Origin: RCC1774 sp050330855
GTDB taxonomy: Bacteria; Cyanobacteriota; Cyanobacteriia; Thermosynechococcales; Thermosynechococcaceae
NCBI GenBank assembly: GCA_050330855.1
Contig: JBHJNL010000027.1
Span: forward strand, 7,022 to 71,021
DNA: 64,000 nucleotides
Direction of reading: 5' to 3'
Positions within the stretch are counted from its first letter, which is position 1. Each line of letters opens with the position of its first letter. Made by a program: the position numbers and the translations under genes. The notes beneath the pieces are model-generated. The model worked only from the letters and a program-made list of their open reading frames with translations, had not been told where the DNA came from and did no database searches. Of this stretch, positions 8,560-17,210 are shown one piece after another.

Positions 8560-8777
8560 TGGCGAATCGTTCAATGATCTCGGTCCATGTCAATGGGGAC
8601 TCTCATGATTGTCCCCTGCATACACTCCTTCCAGATCTGTTGGTGCAGCTCCAACTCAATCCCTGCCTGATCGCGATTGAATATAATGGCGAGATTTTGC
8701 ACCGGCAGTTTTGGGATGCCACTGAGATCAATGACGGTGATCGCCTAGAGGTGGTCACGATTGTGGGGGGTGGGTAG
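8559..8777 (+). CDS. thiS: Sulfur carrier protein ThiS
   Basis: Small ubiquitin-fold sulfur carrier that delivers sulfur as a C-terminal thiocarboxylate for thiamine thiazole formation. The 72-residue product ends in VTIVGGG, giving the required terminal Gly-Gly, and has the family patterns LLVQLQL and AIEYNGEIL. The GTG start at 8559 shares its G with the preceding stop (TAGTG), which argues for coupling to the ComB-like gene. No thiG or thiE is adjacent in this window. Confidence 0.88.
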   Translation: MANRSMISVHVNGDSHDCPLHTLLPDLLVQLQLNPCLIAIEYNGEILHRQFWDATEINDGDRLEVVTIVGGG

Positions 8778-8957
8778 TTGATACGGCAATCCACCCGTCT
8801 TTGCGCTGAACCGATCTGGGTAAGAGCGTTACACTGATTACCAAACAGATTATTCTGTTGGCGATCGCAACTCATACCGACACGCTCTAGAATGCCATTC
8901 TCGAAAATGTTTGTAGATATCACTGCATCGCCGTTCACGTCAGCTCCAAAGAGCACA

Positions 8958-9932
8958 ATGAATAAGAAATTTTCTTCCCTCTCCAAACTTTTATCCCGTG
9001 GCATCCTCGCCCTCTTCTTGGTGGGCATTCTCATGGTAAGTACTGCAGACAGCGCTCTGGCGGCTCGATCCGGGGGTCGGATTGGGGGCGGTAGTTTCCG
9101 TCGCTCAGTGCCCTCTCGCAGCTACCGCGCTCCGGTCCGCACTAACCCTGGTGGCTATGCTGGTGGTGGCTATTCACGGGGATATCCTCGCGGTGGCGGC
9201 TTTGGCTTTCCGTTTTTGATCCCGTTCTTTGGGATTGGCGGCGGCTTTGGCAGTTTGTTCTCGGTTTTGATTGTCATTGCGATCGCAAACTTCTTAATCA
9301 ATAGCTTCCGTGGCCTAGGCGGCAATCAATCCAGTGTGGAGGGGTACACCTCTCCCCAAAGCGTCACTAATCCTCCGGTGACCATTAGCCAAGTTCAGGT
9401 TGGTTTGCTGGCCGAGGCTCGGAGTCTTCAGCCCGAACTAGATCGCATTGCTCAATCAGCCAATACTGGATCCAGCGCGGGGCTAGCAAAAGTTCTGCAA
9501 GAAACGACATTGGCGCTCCTGCGGAACCCTGAGTATTGGGCCTATGCCACCGCCGAATCTGAGCCAACCCGTTTAGCCACGGCAGAAGCAGCCTTTAACA
9601 ATCTCGTCTTGACCGAGCGCAGTAAGTTTCAGTCAGAAACGCTGTCTAACGTCAGATCAGAGCTTCAGCAAAAAGAGCAGACTGATGCGATCGTGAAATC
9701 AGATGCACCGAGTGAATATATTGTGGTGACGTTGTTAGTCGCCTCTCAGGGGCAACTATCGCTACCGCCGCTCAAGTCTGAAGAAGATTTGCGTCAGGCA
9801 CTCAATAAATTGGGAGCCGTTTCGAGCGAAGATCTGATTGCTTTAGAAGCCCTCTGGACGCCCCAGGCGACCGGAGATACGCTCACATCCGACGATCTCG
9901 TGTCAGCCTACCCTGACCTGAAGCTGATCTAG
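8958..9932 (+). CDS. DUF1517 membrane protein with Gly/Arg-rich exported segment
   Basis: Conserved family of cyanobacteria and plastids with no established function. The 324-residue product has an N-terminal hydrophobic signal or anchor (LFLVGILMVSTADSALA), a Gly/Arg/Ser/Tyr-rich stretch around residues 40-90, a hydrophobic helix (FSVLIVIAIANFLI) and the conserved DUF1517 domain from about residue 140 with VTISQVQVGLLAEAR and the LLRNPEYWAYATAESE segment. I chose the ATG at 8958, 22 codons inside the longest frame, because it is directly followed by the signal sequence and preceded by AAAGAG. A terminator follows the gene. Confidence 0.85.
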   Translation: MNKKFSSLSKLLSRGILALFLVGILMVSTADSALAARSGGRIGGGSFRRSVPSRSYRAPVRTNPGGYAGGGYSRGYPRGGGFGFPFLIPFFGIGGGFGSLFSVLIVIAIANFLINSFRGLGGNQSSVEGYTSPQSVTNPPVTISQVQVGLLAEARSLQPELDRIAQSANTGSSAGLAKVLQETTLALLRNPEYWAYATAESEPTRLATAEAAFNNLVLTERSKFQSETLSNVRSELQQKEQTDAIVKSDAPSEYIVVTLLVASQGQLSLPPLKSEEDLRQALNKLGAVSSEDLIALEALWTPQATGDTLTSDDLVSAYPDLKLI

Positions 9933-9955
9933 TGCGAACGATTTTGATCCCATCA

Positions 9956-9982
9956 CCCAGATTCTTAACATCTGGGTTTTTT
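9956..9982 (+). terminator. Rho-independent terminator after the DUF1517 gene
   Basis: CCCAGA (9956-9961), a nine-base loop, TCTGGG (9971-9976), then six T residues (9977-9982). Confidence 0.8.
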
Positions 9983-10007
9983 ATTGCCCAACGATAAGGA
10001 TGCCTCC

Positions 10008-11516
10008 ATGACGGAATCACAGCAAAAACGAGTCGTTGTGGTCGGCGCAGGCTGGGCGGGACTCGGCGCAACCTATCATCTTGTTCAGCAAGGTTACGAT
10101 GTAACGCTGCTTGAGGCCGGGTCCACTCCCGGTGGGTTGGTGGCGGGCTGGCAAACAGCGGGGGGCCGTGCGGTAGAAGCAGGTATCCATGGGTTTTGGT
10201 ACCCCTACAAAAATATCTTCGGGCTGGTGGATCATCTAGGGCTACGCCCCTTCACGCCCTGGACTCAGTCCTCTCAATATTCTCCAGAGGGTCTAGAGGC
10301 TGTCTCTCCTATTTTTCAGGATCAGCCCCGTCTACCGATGCCGTTAGGAACCTTTGCCTACCCAAAATTTCCACGCTTGCCCTTGGTAGATCGGCTATCG
10401 GCATTCCCGCTCATTCATGCGGTGGTTGATTTTGATAACTCCGATGAAGCTTGGCAACGCTATGACGGGATGACGGCCCGTGAGCTGTTTAAGCAGTATG
10501 GCGTTTCGGCGCGGCTCTATAAGGATGCCTTTGAAGCGATGTTGCTGGTGGGTTTATTTGCTCCCGGTGAGCAGTGTTCTGCAGCGGCGGCCTTGGGAAT
10601 GCTCTATTACTTTATTTTGGCCCATCAGCCTGATTTTGATGTGGTTTGGTGTCGCGGCACCGTGGGGGAAATGATTTTTCGGCCCTGGTGCGATCGCATC
10701 TCTAAAGCCGGGGGAAAAATTCTCACCCAGCGGCGAGTTACCGATCTGCGCTTAGATGAATCCGGTCAGCCCAACGCCGTCATCTGTGGCGATGAAGTCT
10801 TTGCAGCCGATGCCGTGATTTTCTCGGTTGGCATCTCTGGGATGCAAAACATCGTGCGGGGGAGTTCCGCACTCCAGCAGCGCCCCCAGTTCCGGGATGT
10901 GATGAACCTGGGGGCGGTAGATGTATTGGCGACCCGACTGTGGTTTGATCGGCGGGTGCGGGTACCGCAGCCCTCGAATGCAGGGTTTGGGTTTCACGCC
11001 ACAACGGGCTGGACCTTCTTTGATTTGAATGTGCTCCATGATGCCTATCGAGATGAGGCCGGTTCAGTGATTGAGGTGGATTTTTATCACGCCAATCAAT
11101 TTTTACCGATGAGCGACGAGGCGATTATAAAGATGGTGCAAAAGGATCTCACCACCTGCGTTCCGGGCTTTGGGGATGCCAAAGTGATAGACCACAGCGT
11201 GATCCGGCTACCCCGTGCCGTGACTCATTTTGCGCCAGGGAGCTATCAATATTTGCTCCCGGCCCAAACCGGGTTCAACAATGTCTTTTTAAGTGGAGAC
11301 TGGATTGTGAACCGCCACGGGTCTTGGTCACAGGAAAAAGCCTATGTGACAGGGCTAGAGGCGGCGAATTTAGTTTGCGATCGCATCGGTCAGGGCCAAA
11401 AAGCTACCATTATTCCTGTCGAAGCAGATGAACCACATATTCAGATCGCGCGGACTCTGAATCGAACTATTCGCAACGTTCAACAAACAATTTTGCCTAA
11501 TTTCTGGCTACCCTAA
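10008..11516 (+). CDS. FAD-dependent oxidoreductase, carotenoid desaturase-like
   Basis: The 502-residue product starts with a Rossmann FAD-binding motif, VVVVGAGWAGLGATYHL, followed by the ExxxxPGG-type segment LLEAGSTPGGL and a C-terminal FAD motif LSGDWIVNRHGSWSQEKAYVTGLEAA. This is the architecture of the amine oxidase/phytoene desaturase superfamily, which includes carotenoid desaturases and isomerases and squalene-pathway enzymes; the exact substrate is not recognisable. The ATG at 10008 has AAGGA 10 bases upstream and places the dinucleotide motif at the very N-terminus. The 3' end overlaps the convergent glycosyltransferase gene by 20 bases. Confidence 0.85.
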   Translation: MTESQQKRVVVVGAGWAGLGATYHLVQQGYDVTLLEAGSTPGGLVAGWQTAGGRAVEAGIHGFWYPYKNIFGLVDHLGLRPFTPWTQSSQYSPEGLEAVSPIFQDQPRLPMPLGTFAYPKFPRLPLVDRLSAFPLIHAVVDFDNSDEAWQRYDGMTARELFKQYGVSARLYKDAFEAMLLVGLFAPGEQCSAAAALGMLYYFILAHQPDFDVVWCRGTVGEMIFRPWCDRISKAGGKILTQRRVTDLRLDESGQPNAVICGDEVFAADAVIFSVGISGMQNIVRGSSALQQRPQFRDVMNLGAVDVLATRLWFDRRVRVPQPSNAGFGFHATTGWTFFDLNVLHDAYRDEAGSVIEVDFYHANQFLPMSDEAIIKMVQKDLTTCVPGFGDAKVIDHSVIRLPRAVTHFAPGSYQYLLPAQTGFNNVFLSGDWIVNRHGSWSQEKAYVTGLEAANLVCDRIGQGQKATIIPVEADEPHIQIARTLNRTIRNVQQTILPNFWLP

Positions 11517-12327
11517 TCTGATCGCAACCAGAATCAGACTTTTGTCCGAGCACTTGTCGTAGTGCGAGCCAAACGAAAGCCGGAATTGTACTGCCATAGC
11601 GCTTCCATAAACGGGTTGGTTCTTGGATGAGGCGATACAGCCACTCGAAGCCAGACGCTCGTACCCAACCTGGTGCTCTTTTCTGAAGACCTGCATAGAC
11701 CGGGAATACACCCCCCAAACCAATCATGACTGCTTGAATCTTATCCCGATGGACATCGATCCAAGCCTCTTGTTTCGGACAACCCAGCGCCAAAAAGACA
11801 ATGCCAGCGCCACTCGCATTAACTCGCTCAATCAGGGCACTGTCTTCTGCAGGCGTCATGGGACGAAACGGGAGCGGCTCCACCCCAGCAATGTCTAAAT
11901 TAGGGAACTCTCTTTGCAGACGAGTTTGCATGCGCCCCAGTATGTCAGACTGTGAGCCTAGCAAGAAAATGCTGACCTGCTCACGAGGAGCCGCTTGGCA
12001 AAGCGCCGTAAATATATCCATGCCTGCAACCCTATCCTGTTGCAGAGCGCCCATTGTTTTCATCATCCAGACTAAAGGCATCCCATCAGGGGTGACCATG
12101 TCAGCATTTTGCAAAACTGAGCTGAAATCGGGATTTCGGTATGCCTCAATAAGCATGTGGGTATTCGCGACACAAACAGATTTGCTACGGCGTTCCTTTG
12201 CCCATACCATAATCGCTCTCATCTGCTCTTTGAACGGCTGTGCCGTGATCGGAGAGCCAATAATACTCAATGTAGGGAGTGTCGGCATAACCCGACTGAG
12301 TTCCTTCGTATTTATTGCTTGCGACAT
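11497..12327 (-). CDS. WecG/TagA/CpsF family glycosyltransferase
   Basis: Cytoplasmic glycosyltransferase of the family that adds N-acetylmannosamine-type sugars to lipid-linked precursors of teichoic acid, enterobacterial common antigen or exopolysaccharide. The 276-residue product has the family motifs VANTHMLIEA, DMVTPDGMPLVWM, RVAGMDIF, FLALGCPKQEAWI, GLGGVFPVYAG and RAPGWVRASGFEWLYRLIQEP. The sugar and acceptor cannot be inferred. No other polysaccharide genes are nearby, so it appears to be a stand-alone gene facing the FAD oxidoreductase. Confidence 0.9.
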   Translation of the reverse strand: MSQAINTKELSRVMPTLPTLSIIGSPITAQPFKEQMRAIMVWAKERRSKSVCVANTHMLIEAYRNPDFSSVLQNADMVTPDGMPLVWMMKTMGALQQDRVAGMDIFTALCQAAPREQVSIFLLGSQSDILGRMQTRLQREFPNLDIAGVEPLPFRPMTPAEDSALIERVNASGAGIVFLALGCPKQEAWIDVHRDKIQAVMIGLGGVFPVYAGLQKRAPGWVRASGFEWLYRLIQEPTRLWKRYGSTIPAFVWLALRQVLGQKSDSGCDQIRVARN

Positions 12328-12584
12328 AGAACGACCTGAAATAAAAAACCGAAGAAAGAAGACCTTGACTAGAGATAGAAATAAGCGGCATTAGACCAAA
12401 TTAAATCTTTTCTCTAAGCATTGGCTCCTTGCTTGAAAGCATGATTGAAAATCGTATATATACTTGTCACGGGTGAGCTAACTTATTATGCAAACTAGAT
12501 TCGACTCTGAATTAAAACTGACCTATTAAAACTATGATTTTTCGTGTTTATCGTAACTTCTATAACAAGAAAACATAACCAAGC

Positions 12585-12746
12585 TCAATCCAGCAATGGA
12601 CTATAAGACTTTTGTCGTTGAAGATGACTGACAATCTCATCAATGTGATTGGGGGTAAAATCAGTCAGCTCACTCACCCACCGCTTAATTGATTCTTCGT
12701 TATCGTTGTGTTCGCCGTTATCCATATAATGATTCTGCAAGTCCAT
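12585..12746 (-). CDS. Small hypothetical protein, 53 residues
   Basis: I do not recognise a family. The frame starts with ATG at 12746, nine bases downstream of a strong AGGAG ribosome-binding site (12756-12760), and ends in TGA at 12585-12587. The product is hydrophilic and acidic at the N-terminus (MDNGEHNDNEES), then appears helical (IKRWVSELTDFTPNHIDEIV). It is preceded by an AT-rich stretch with an ATTCAG/CTGAAT inverted repeat (12775-12799). It sits alone in an otherwise empty kilobase, upstream of and in the same direction as the glycosyltransferase but 257 bases away. It could be a regulatory or signalling peptide; the coding call rests on the ribosome-binding site and composition only. 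Confidence 0.5.
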   Translation of the reverse strand: MDLQNHYMDNGEHNDNEESIKRWVSELTDFTPNHIDEIVSHLQRQKSYSPLLD

Positions 12747-13402
12747 TGTAAAAGGCTCCTATTCTATCTATATAATTCAGTCGCTATATTGACCTGAATA
12801 AAGACAAGATAATACTTCAAACTAAAAACTCAAAAACGTTTCTATTGTTTAACTAGAAAATACACCCCTGAACTTTCATATAAAAGGTTTTATTCGCTCC
12901 CATTTAGGGAAAGAACGAAAAGTAATGTAGGTCAAAATTAGCTGATTGCTTATAATCTATTACAAGCCTTAGTTAGACCAAGGTTGTATTCTATTGAAAT
13001 TATACCCCTCGCAAAGTAGTTGCTGTAATGCTCGTCACATTCCCCAAAACAGTGTTGAGCAGCAAATACCTATCACTTTCACTATAGGTGGATAGGTTGA
13101 TATCGTCAGTAAGCTTATGTCAGGGACAAAAGTCATGTATAGTCATGCCGGTCTGTCGCGGGTGGCAAACACGGCAGAAAAAACTTCACTATATGGGAAA
13201 GGACGTGTTTTGGTGATGTCTATCATCAATGGTCGAACTCGCTGCATGATGGCAAGGTGGTATTTGTCACTAAATGCTTCTTGATCGTTAAATTTGTTCT
13301 GACCTGATGTTTCCTTTATTTTGTGCCGAAGAGGACTGTGGCACAAAATCGTCTAAGGGATTCTAGCCTAGCACTTAGACTCCGGACTGTCCTCAGCGTA
13401 TT
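12747..13402. other. Intergenic region with an inverted repeat
   Basis: AT-rich 656-bp stretch without a gene I can support. The only clear structure is a perfect 10-bp inverted repeat, ATTTTGTGCC at 13318-13327 and GGCACAAAAT at 13340-13349 with a 12-base loop, 54 bases after the stop of the M28 peptidase; it may be a terminator or operator. A 67-codon minus frame at 13143-13346 has only a TTG start and no ribosome-binding site. Confidence 0.4.
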
Positions 13403-14260
13403 TCAGAGTCGTTGTATGGCATTCGCTAGTCCCTGACAAACCTGGGTTAAAAATCGTAGATTGAGACTTTCATAAACGTCTAGGGCCGTGTGGTAATTAG
13501 GGTTTCGCATGTTAGCCGTGTCTGTAACCATAATGGCGCGATAGCCTAGATCCCAAAAGGGGGCGTGATCGCTGCGTCGAGTATCGGGTAAGATACGCCC
13601 TTTCAAGGGCACAGGCAGCCATTGGCAGGGAACGCTTGTTTTGATGATGCGGCTGATCTTGATGAGATCTGCGATCGCACCTAAATTACCCACCAAGGCA
13701 ATAAAGTTCCCTTGCGCCGGATAGATAGCTTCTAAAAACCTAGCCGGATAGGCTTGGGAGCCTGGTGCGTCGGTGCAGTACCCCAGCATCTCTAGTGACA
13801 ACATTAGTCGTAATGATTCTCTCTGGTCCTTTAATCGTTCAGCATAGGCACGGTTCCCGACCCCATATTCTTCTAGGTCAAAGGCCACTAGACGAAGGGG
13901 ATGCCGTGCTGCCCTATGGCGAAAGAAACGGGCCAATTCTAGTAGCGCTGCCACCCCGGTCGCATTATCATCAGCCCCAGGTGAGCCTGGGACCGTATCG
14001 TAATGGGCACCGATCAGGATCGGTGGCGGCTGGTCAGCATCTTGCCCTCCAAGGTTGAGGATCAGGTTTTCGTAGGTTTGTCCCCGCCAGTTGAAAGCAT
14101 GGGATTCTACCGCGCCAAAGTGGGCCAGTTCTTGCCGAATATACTCTCGAACAAAGGTATGCCCTGCTTGACCCAAAAACGGATCGCGTTCTCTGATGAT
14201 GTACCGCAAATGTTGGGCAAGACGTGTTTGTAACTCTTGCTCAGCGTTGGACAAACTCAA
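13403..14260 (-). CDS. M28 family zinc metallopeptidase (aminopeptidase-like)
   Basis: Zinc-dependent exopeptidase-like protein, 285 residues. Metal-site motifs of the M28 family are visible: IGAHYDTVPGSPGADDNATG (His and bridging Asp), VAFDLEEYG (catalytic Glu pair), LSLEMLGYC, RRSDHAPFWDLGY and a final His in NYHTALD. No signal peptide is evident at the chosen TTG start (14260), which reads MSLSNAEQEL, so it is probably cytosolic; the start is uncertain because no ATG precedes the first domain elements. Substrate unknown. It lies 48 bases downstream of the exported-protein gene at 14309 on the same strand. Confidence 0.85.
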   Translation of the reverse strand: MSLSNAEQELQTRLAQHLRYIIRERDPFLGQAGHTFVREYIRQELAHFGAVESHAFNWRGQTYENLILNLGGQDADQPPPILIGAHYDTVPGSPGADDNATGVAALLELARFFRHRAARHPLRLVAFDLEEYGVGNRAYAERLKDQRESLRLMLSLEMLGYCTDAPGSQAYPARFLEAIYPAQGNFIALVGNLGAIADLIKISRIIKTSVPCQWLPVPLKGRILPDTRRSDHAPFWDLGYRAIMVTDTANMRNPNYHTALDVYESLNLRFLTQVCQGLANAIQRL

Positions 14261-14308
14261 GAGGCTTTATTCCTGATAACGCTCAGATTGACCGCAATGA
14301 CGCTGTGA

Positions 14309-14872
14309 CTAGACGCCACCTTGAACCACAAACGGATCGCTAGTCAATCGAATCTTGTAGCCACCATCGGCAGGTACTGTCAGCAGTTGCTCTTGAAACG
14401 TCACCGTTTGTCCCGGTGCTAATGTGGCGGGCTGAGGAGCGGCACTTCCGGTTTGAAGCAGGTTGCCGCTGCCGTCAACGATCTCGAAGTTGATACTAGA
14501 AACGGTTACAGACTCTTTGTTTTTGTTCGTCAGTGTGCCTGCAGCCATCGAAGAGCCGTTCAGGCGAATGATGGGATCTAGACGCAGCTTGCTCACTTGC
14601 AGATTTTTCTTCAGCTTGGCTGCCAAAAGCTGCGGGTCTTCACCCCCTGCTAAGGCAGGACTACCACTCTGAGCAGGGGCTGCAGGGGCATTTAAGTTGA
14701 TCAACTGGTTCCAATAGGACTGAAACTCAGACCATTCTCGAGGTGAGTCACCAATGACCACGACATCTCCAGGGGTCTGTGCTTTAGCAGATAACGGGGC
14801 TAGGGCGACCGTTGACATCAACACAGAACCGACCATCAGTCGTGTAAGGGTTTTCGGAAATCCAGTTAACAT
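14309..14872 (-). CDS. Exported hypothetical protein
   Basis: No named family recognised with confidence. The 187-residue product from the ATG at 14872 has a Sec signal peptide (TLTRLMVGSVLMSTVALAPLSAKA), then a mature part with an N-terminal Ala/Pro-rich linker and a beta-rich C-terminal domain in which a conserved pattern of the type SSMAAGTLTNKNKESVTVSSINFEIVD resembles FxLYD-like domains of secreted proteins. The longer frame start at 14917 would put 15 extra residues before the signal peptide, so the internal ATG, preceded by GAGAG, is preferred. Likely periplasmic. Confidence 0.65.
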   Translation of the reverse strand: MLTGFPKTLTRLMVGSVLMSTVALAPLSAKAQTPGDVVVIGDSPREWSEFQSYWNQLINLNAPAAPAQSGSPALAGGEDPQLLAAKLKKNLQVSKLRLDPIIRLNGSSMAAGTLTNKNKESVTVSSINFEIVDGSGNLLQTGSAAPQPATLAPGQTVTFQEQLLTVPADGGYKIRLTSDPFVVQGGV

Positions 14873-14994
14873 ATCTTGTTGCTCTCTTAACCAGCGTATT
14901 GAAGCCCAGTGGGCCATAAATAGAAATTTGTTTAGCAGATCTTGAAGACTGCTAGTTCTAGTATTCCCCGATCATGGTTAAGACTCAACAATGC

Positions 14995-15477
14995 TTAGCC
15001 GCCATATTGCCAGGGCGTGTCTTGCAGTAAAAGAGGCTCCCCTTCACGGTGGAGCGCGGCAGCAATCACTTCGCCGAGAAAAATAGAGTGATCGCCTTCT
15101 TCTAAGCTGCCTTTGACGCGACACTCGATATAGCCCAGGGATGACTCAATAATGGGACAGCCGGTCTCTGCACCGAGAGTGTAGGCCACGTCTCCGAACT
15201 TATCACCTTCACCTTTTTGAGGTTTGAAGAAGGTTTCAGCCATGTCTTTTTGACTTTTATCTAAAAAGCTGACGGCAAAGACTTGACTCGCTTTGATCAT
15301 GGCATGGGAGCGGGAGTCTTGGCGGACGCCAATGGCAATCATAGGTGGCTTAAAAGAAGCCTGGGTGGTCCAGCTTAGGGTAAAGCCATTAATCTCGTCA
15401 CCCTCTTTGACTCCACAGATATTGAGGGGGTGAGGAAGGTAACGCAATAGGGTGCGCTTGGCGTTGTCGTCTAGCAA
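14995..15477 (-). CDS. Flavin reductase-like FMN-binding protein
   Basis: Single-domain protein of the flavin reductase/DIM6-NTAB split-barrel family, 160 residues, expected to bind FMN. Visible family features are NGFTLSWTTQASFKPPMIAIGVR, FAVSFLDKSQ, a central Gly-rich segment and GSLEEGDHSIFLGEVIAA near the C-terminus. It starts at TTG 15477 behind TAAGGA, eight to ten bases upstream. In cyanobacteria related domains occur alone or fused to flavodiiron proteins; here there is no flavodiiron partner adjacent. Substrate unknown. Confidence 0.8.
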   Translation of the reverse strand: MLDDNAKRTLLRYLPHPLNICGVKEGDEINGFTLSWTTQASFKPPMIAIGVRQDSRSHAMIKASQVFAVSFLDKSQKDMAETFFKPQKGEGDKFGDVAYTLGAETGCPIIESSLGYIECRVKGSLEEGDHSIFLGEVIAAALHREGEPLLLQDTPWQYGG

Positions 15478-15663
15478 GGCTTAAGAGTCCTTATTCTGAA
15501 CAGTACAGCTATGCTTAACTGTAGCAGGGACAAGAGCTAGAGGGTAAGGGGGATAGCCATCGAAAAACGCACGAATATTCTGTCGCATTAGTGTTCTCTA
15601 CGGTGCTTCACTTTCAAGGATGTGATCAAGAAAGTGGGTATAGGAAACATTGACTGCAAGGGT

Positions 15664-16455
15664 CTAAATCGCCTCTGTATAGACTGCTCGATTAGGCGTG
15701 ACAATCAATAGGCTATTTGCTGGGACAACATTCCAGTGATCGCTCTTGAACATGGGTTCAGAGGCCACCAAGACACCACCAGGAAGAGATAAATCATCTC
15801 GAATCCAGTAGAGAGATGGCGCTTGAGTTAAACAGGCGTATCTCGATGCCACTAAAGACTGACCATCGCTAAGGACAACATTTAAGGTGGCGCTGGTGTT
15901 AGCGGCAACGGCCCAGGTCGTGATTTGTTTGAGGGTCGCGGTCAAGGCCTCCTGCAGTGAGAGAGCAGGATTGACCTCTAATTCGTGGCAGATCAAGGCA
16001 AAAATATGTTCAGAATCGGTGGTTCCTTCGATGGCTTGGTATTGGCGATCGCTTAAATAATTGCGTAACTGCCGATACAGCGTTTGGCGAAAGTTATCTA
16101 TAAACCCGTTATGAATACCGAGCAGTTGATCTTGACCATAGGGCTGACAGTTACTGAGCTGCACACTTTGGCCCACGGTGGCGCTGCGGACATAGGCGAC
16201 GACACAGCCCGTCTCAACGTAATGGGCGAGGTTGGTTAGATTCTGATCGCTCCAAATTGGTGTGGTATTGCGATAGGTACAGGGCGCAATGGGCTGCTTG
16301 GGATGGTACCAACCCAGACCAAAGCCATCGGCATTGAGTAAACCAGCGGTCATTTCTTGGGGTTGGTAGCTTTGCACAATCAGGGAATGTTCGGGCTTGA
16401 GCAATAGGGCTTCTAGCCGAACGGGGGGACCAAGGTAGCCAAGCAAACGACACAT
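15664..16455 (-). CDS. Class II glutamine amidotransferase, EgtC-like
   Basis: Ntn-type amidohydrolase of the class II glutamine amidotransferase superfamily, 263 residues. The N-terminal nucleophile Cys2 (MCRLLGYLG) follows the initiator Met, and the family segments LLNADGFGLGWY, VVAYVRSAT, NCQPYG, HNGFIDNF and EGTTDSEHIFAL are present. It is closest in look to EgtC, which removes glutamate from gamma-glutamyl-hercynylcysteine sulfoxide in ergothioneine synthesis. No egtB or egtD is adjacent, so the ergothioneine role is inference only. Confidence 0.8.
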   Translation of the reverse strand: MCRLLGYLGPPVRLEALLLKPEHSLIVQSYQPQEMTAGLLNADGFGLGWYHPKQPIAPCTYRNTTPIWSDQNLTNLAHYVETGCVVAYVRSATVGQSVQLSNCQPYGQDQLLGIHNGFIDNFRQTLYRQLRNYLSDRQYQAIEGTTDSEHIFALICHELEVNPALSLQEALTATLKQITTWAVAANTSATLNVVLSDGQSLVASRYACLTQAPSLYWIRDDLSLPGGVLVASEPMFKSDHWNVVPANSLLIVTPNRAVYTEAI

Positions 16456-16727
16456 AGAGTATTGATGAGTTCTAGTCCCTCAAACTATAGCCTTTGCCAC
16501 CCTGACTGTTTAGACAGTTTTGAATAGGGTTTCAGATTCAATGATGGAAACGCTCATCTTGACAAGCTTTAATGGAGAGAGTGAGGACGTTAAGTATCAA
16601 TTGATTAGCATGCCGATAGATCGATAGAGCATGTGGTCAATATTAAAAGTGGGGCACGATCTCGCACCGCGTGATGGTTAGCCCTACGGCCAATTCATTG
16701 TATAGAGTCAACTCCCTAGGAATCATC

Positions 16728-17054
16728 ATGACCTCACTAACAAAGATTGTTTGGGTTGGTTTAGGCGTTGCGATCGCAACTTCTCTCCACACCCCTGTCT
16801 CAGCGCAGACTACGACACAGCCAGAAACAGCACCAACGTCTGCCGCCGCTCTGGGTGGCCCTCTACAGCCTTCTAACCCCAAATTCTTTCAGACCCCTGA
16901 ACCGTCAGCAGACAATACCATCAAGGTTGAAGATGCTGATAAAGAGAAAGCAAGCCGAGCCTCTGCGGGTACGTCGCTTGATTGGCAATCGGAGCACCTT
17001 GACAAACAGCGACGGGGTGAATCAGGTTTTTCTTTGGTTAACGTCAATCTTTAG
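16728..17054 (+). CDS. Small exported hypothetical protein
   Basis: The 108-residue product has an N-terminal Sec signal peptide (VWVGLGVAIATSLHTPVSA, cleavage after SAQ likely) and a short hydrophilic mature part rich in Pro, Thr, Ser and charged residues, with no recognisable domain. The ATG at 16728 is preferred over the frame start at 16671 because it places the signal peptide at the N-terminus and has a TAGGA-like site upstream. It is not in an operon; chlG lies convergently downstream. Confidence 0.55.
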   Translation: MTSLTKIVWVGLGVAIATSLHTPVSAQTTTQPETAPTSAAALGGPLQPSNPKFFQTPEPSADNTIKVEDADKEKASRASAGTSLDWQSEHLDKQRRGESGFSLVNVNL

Positions 17055-17210
17055 CCACAACACTATTTGCTGAGGGTTGCGATTTTGTTCAACTCTCAGA
17101 TAACCAGCTCTAGTTGACTGGCCCTGAGCAAAGCTGAAGGGAGTCAAAAAGAGGTAAAACTGGCGCTTTAACAGAGTTCTGTCAAGATCTCTAATTGAAG
17201 CTGTTCGTGC

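Noticed and set aside
13143..13346. 67-codon minus frame in the gap after the M28 peptidase gene
   Set aside because: Only a TTG start, no ribosome-binding site, and no composition like the neighbouring genes; it also includes part of an inverted repeat.
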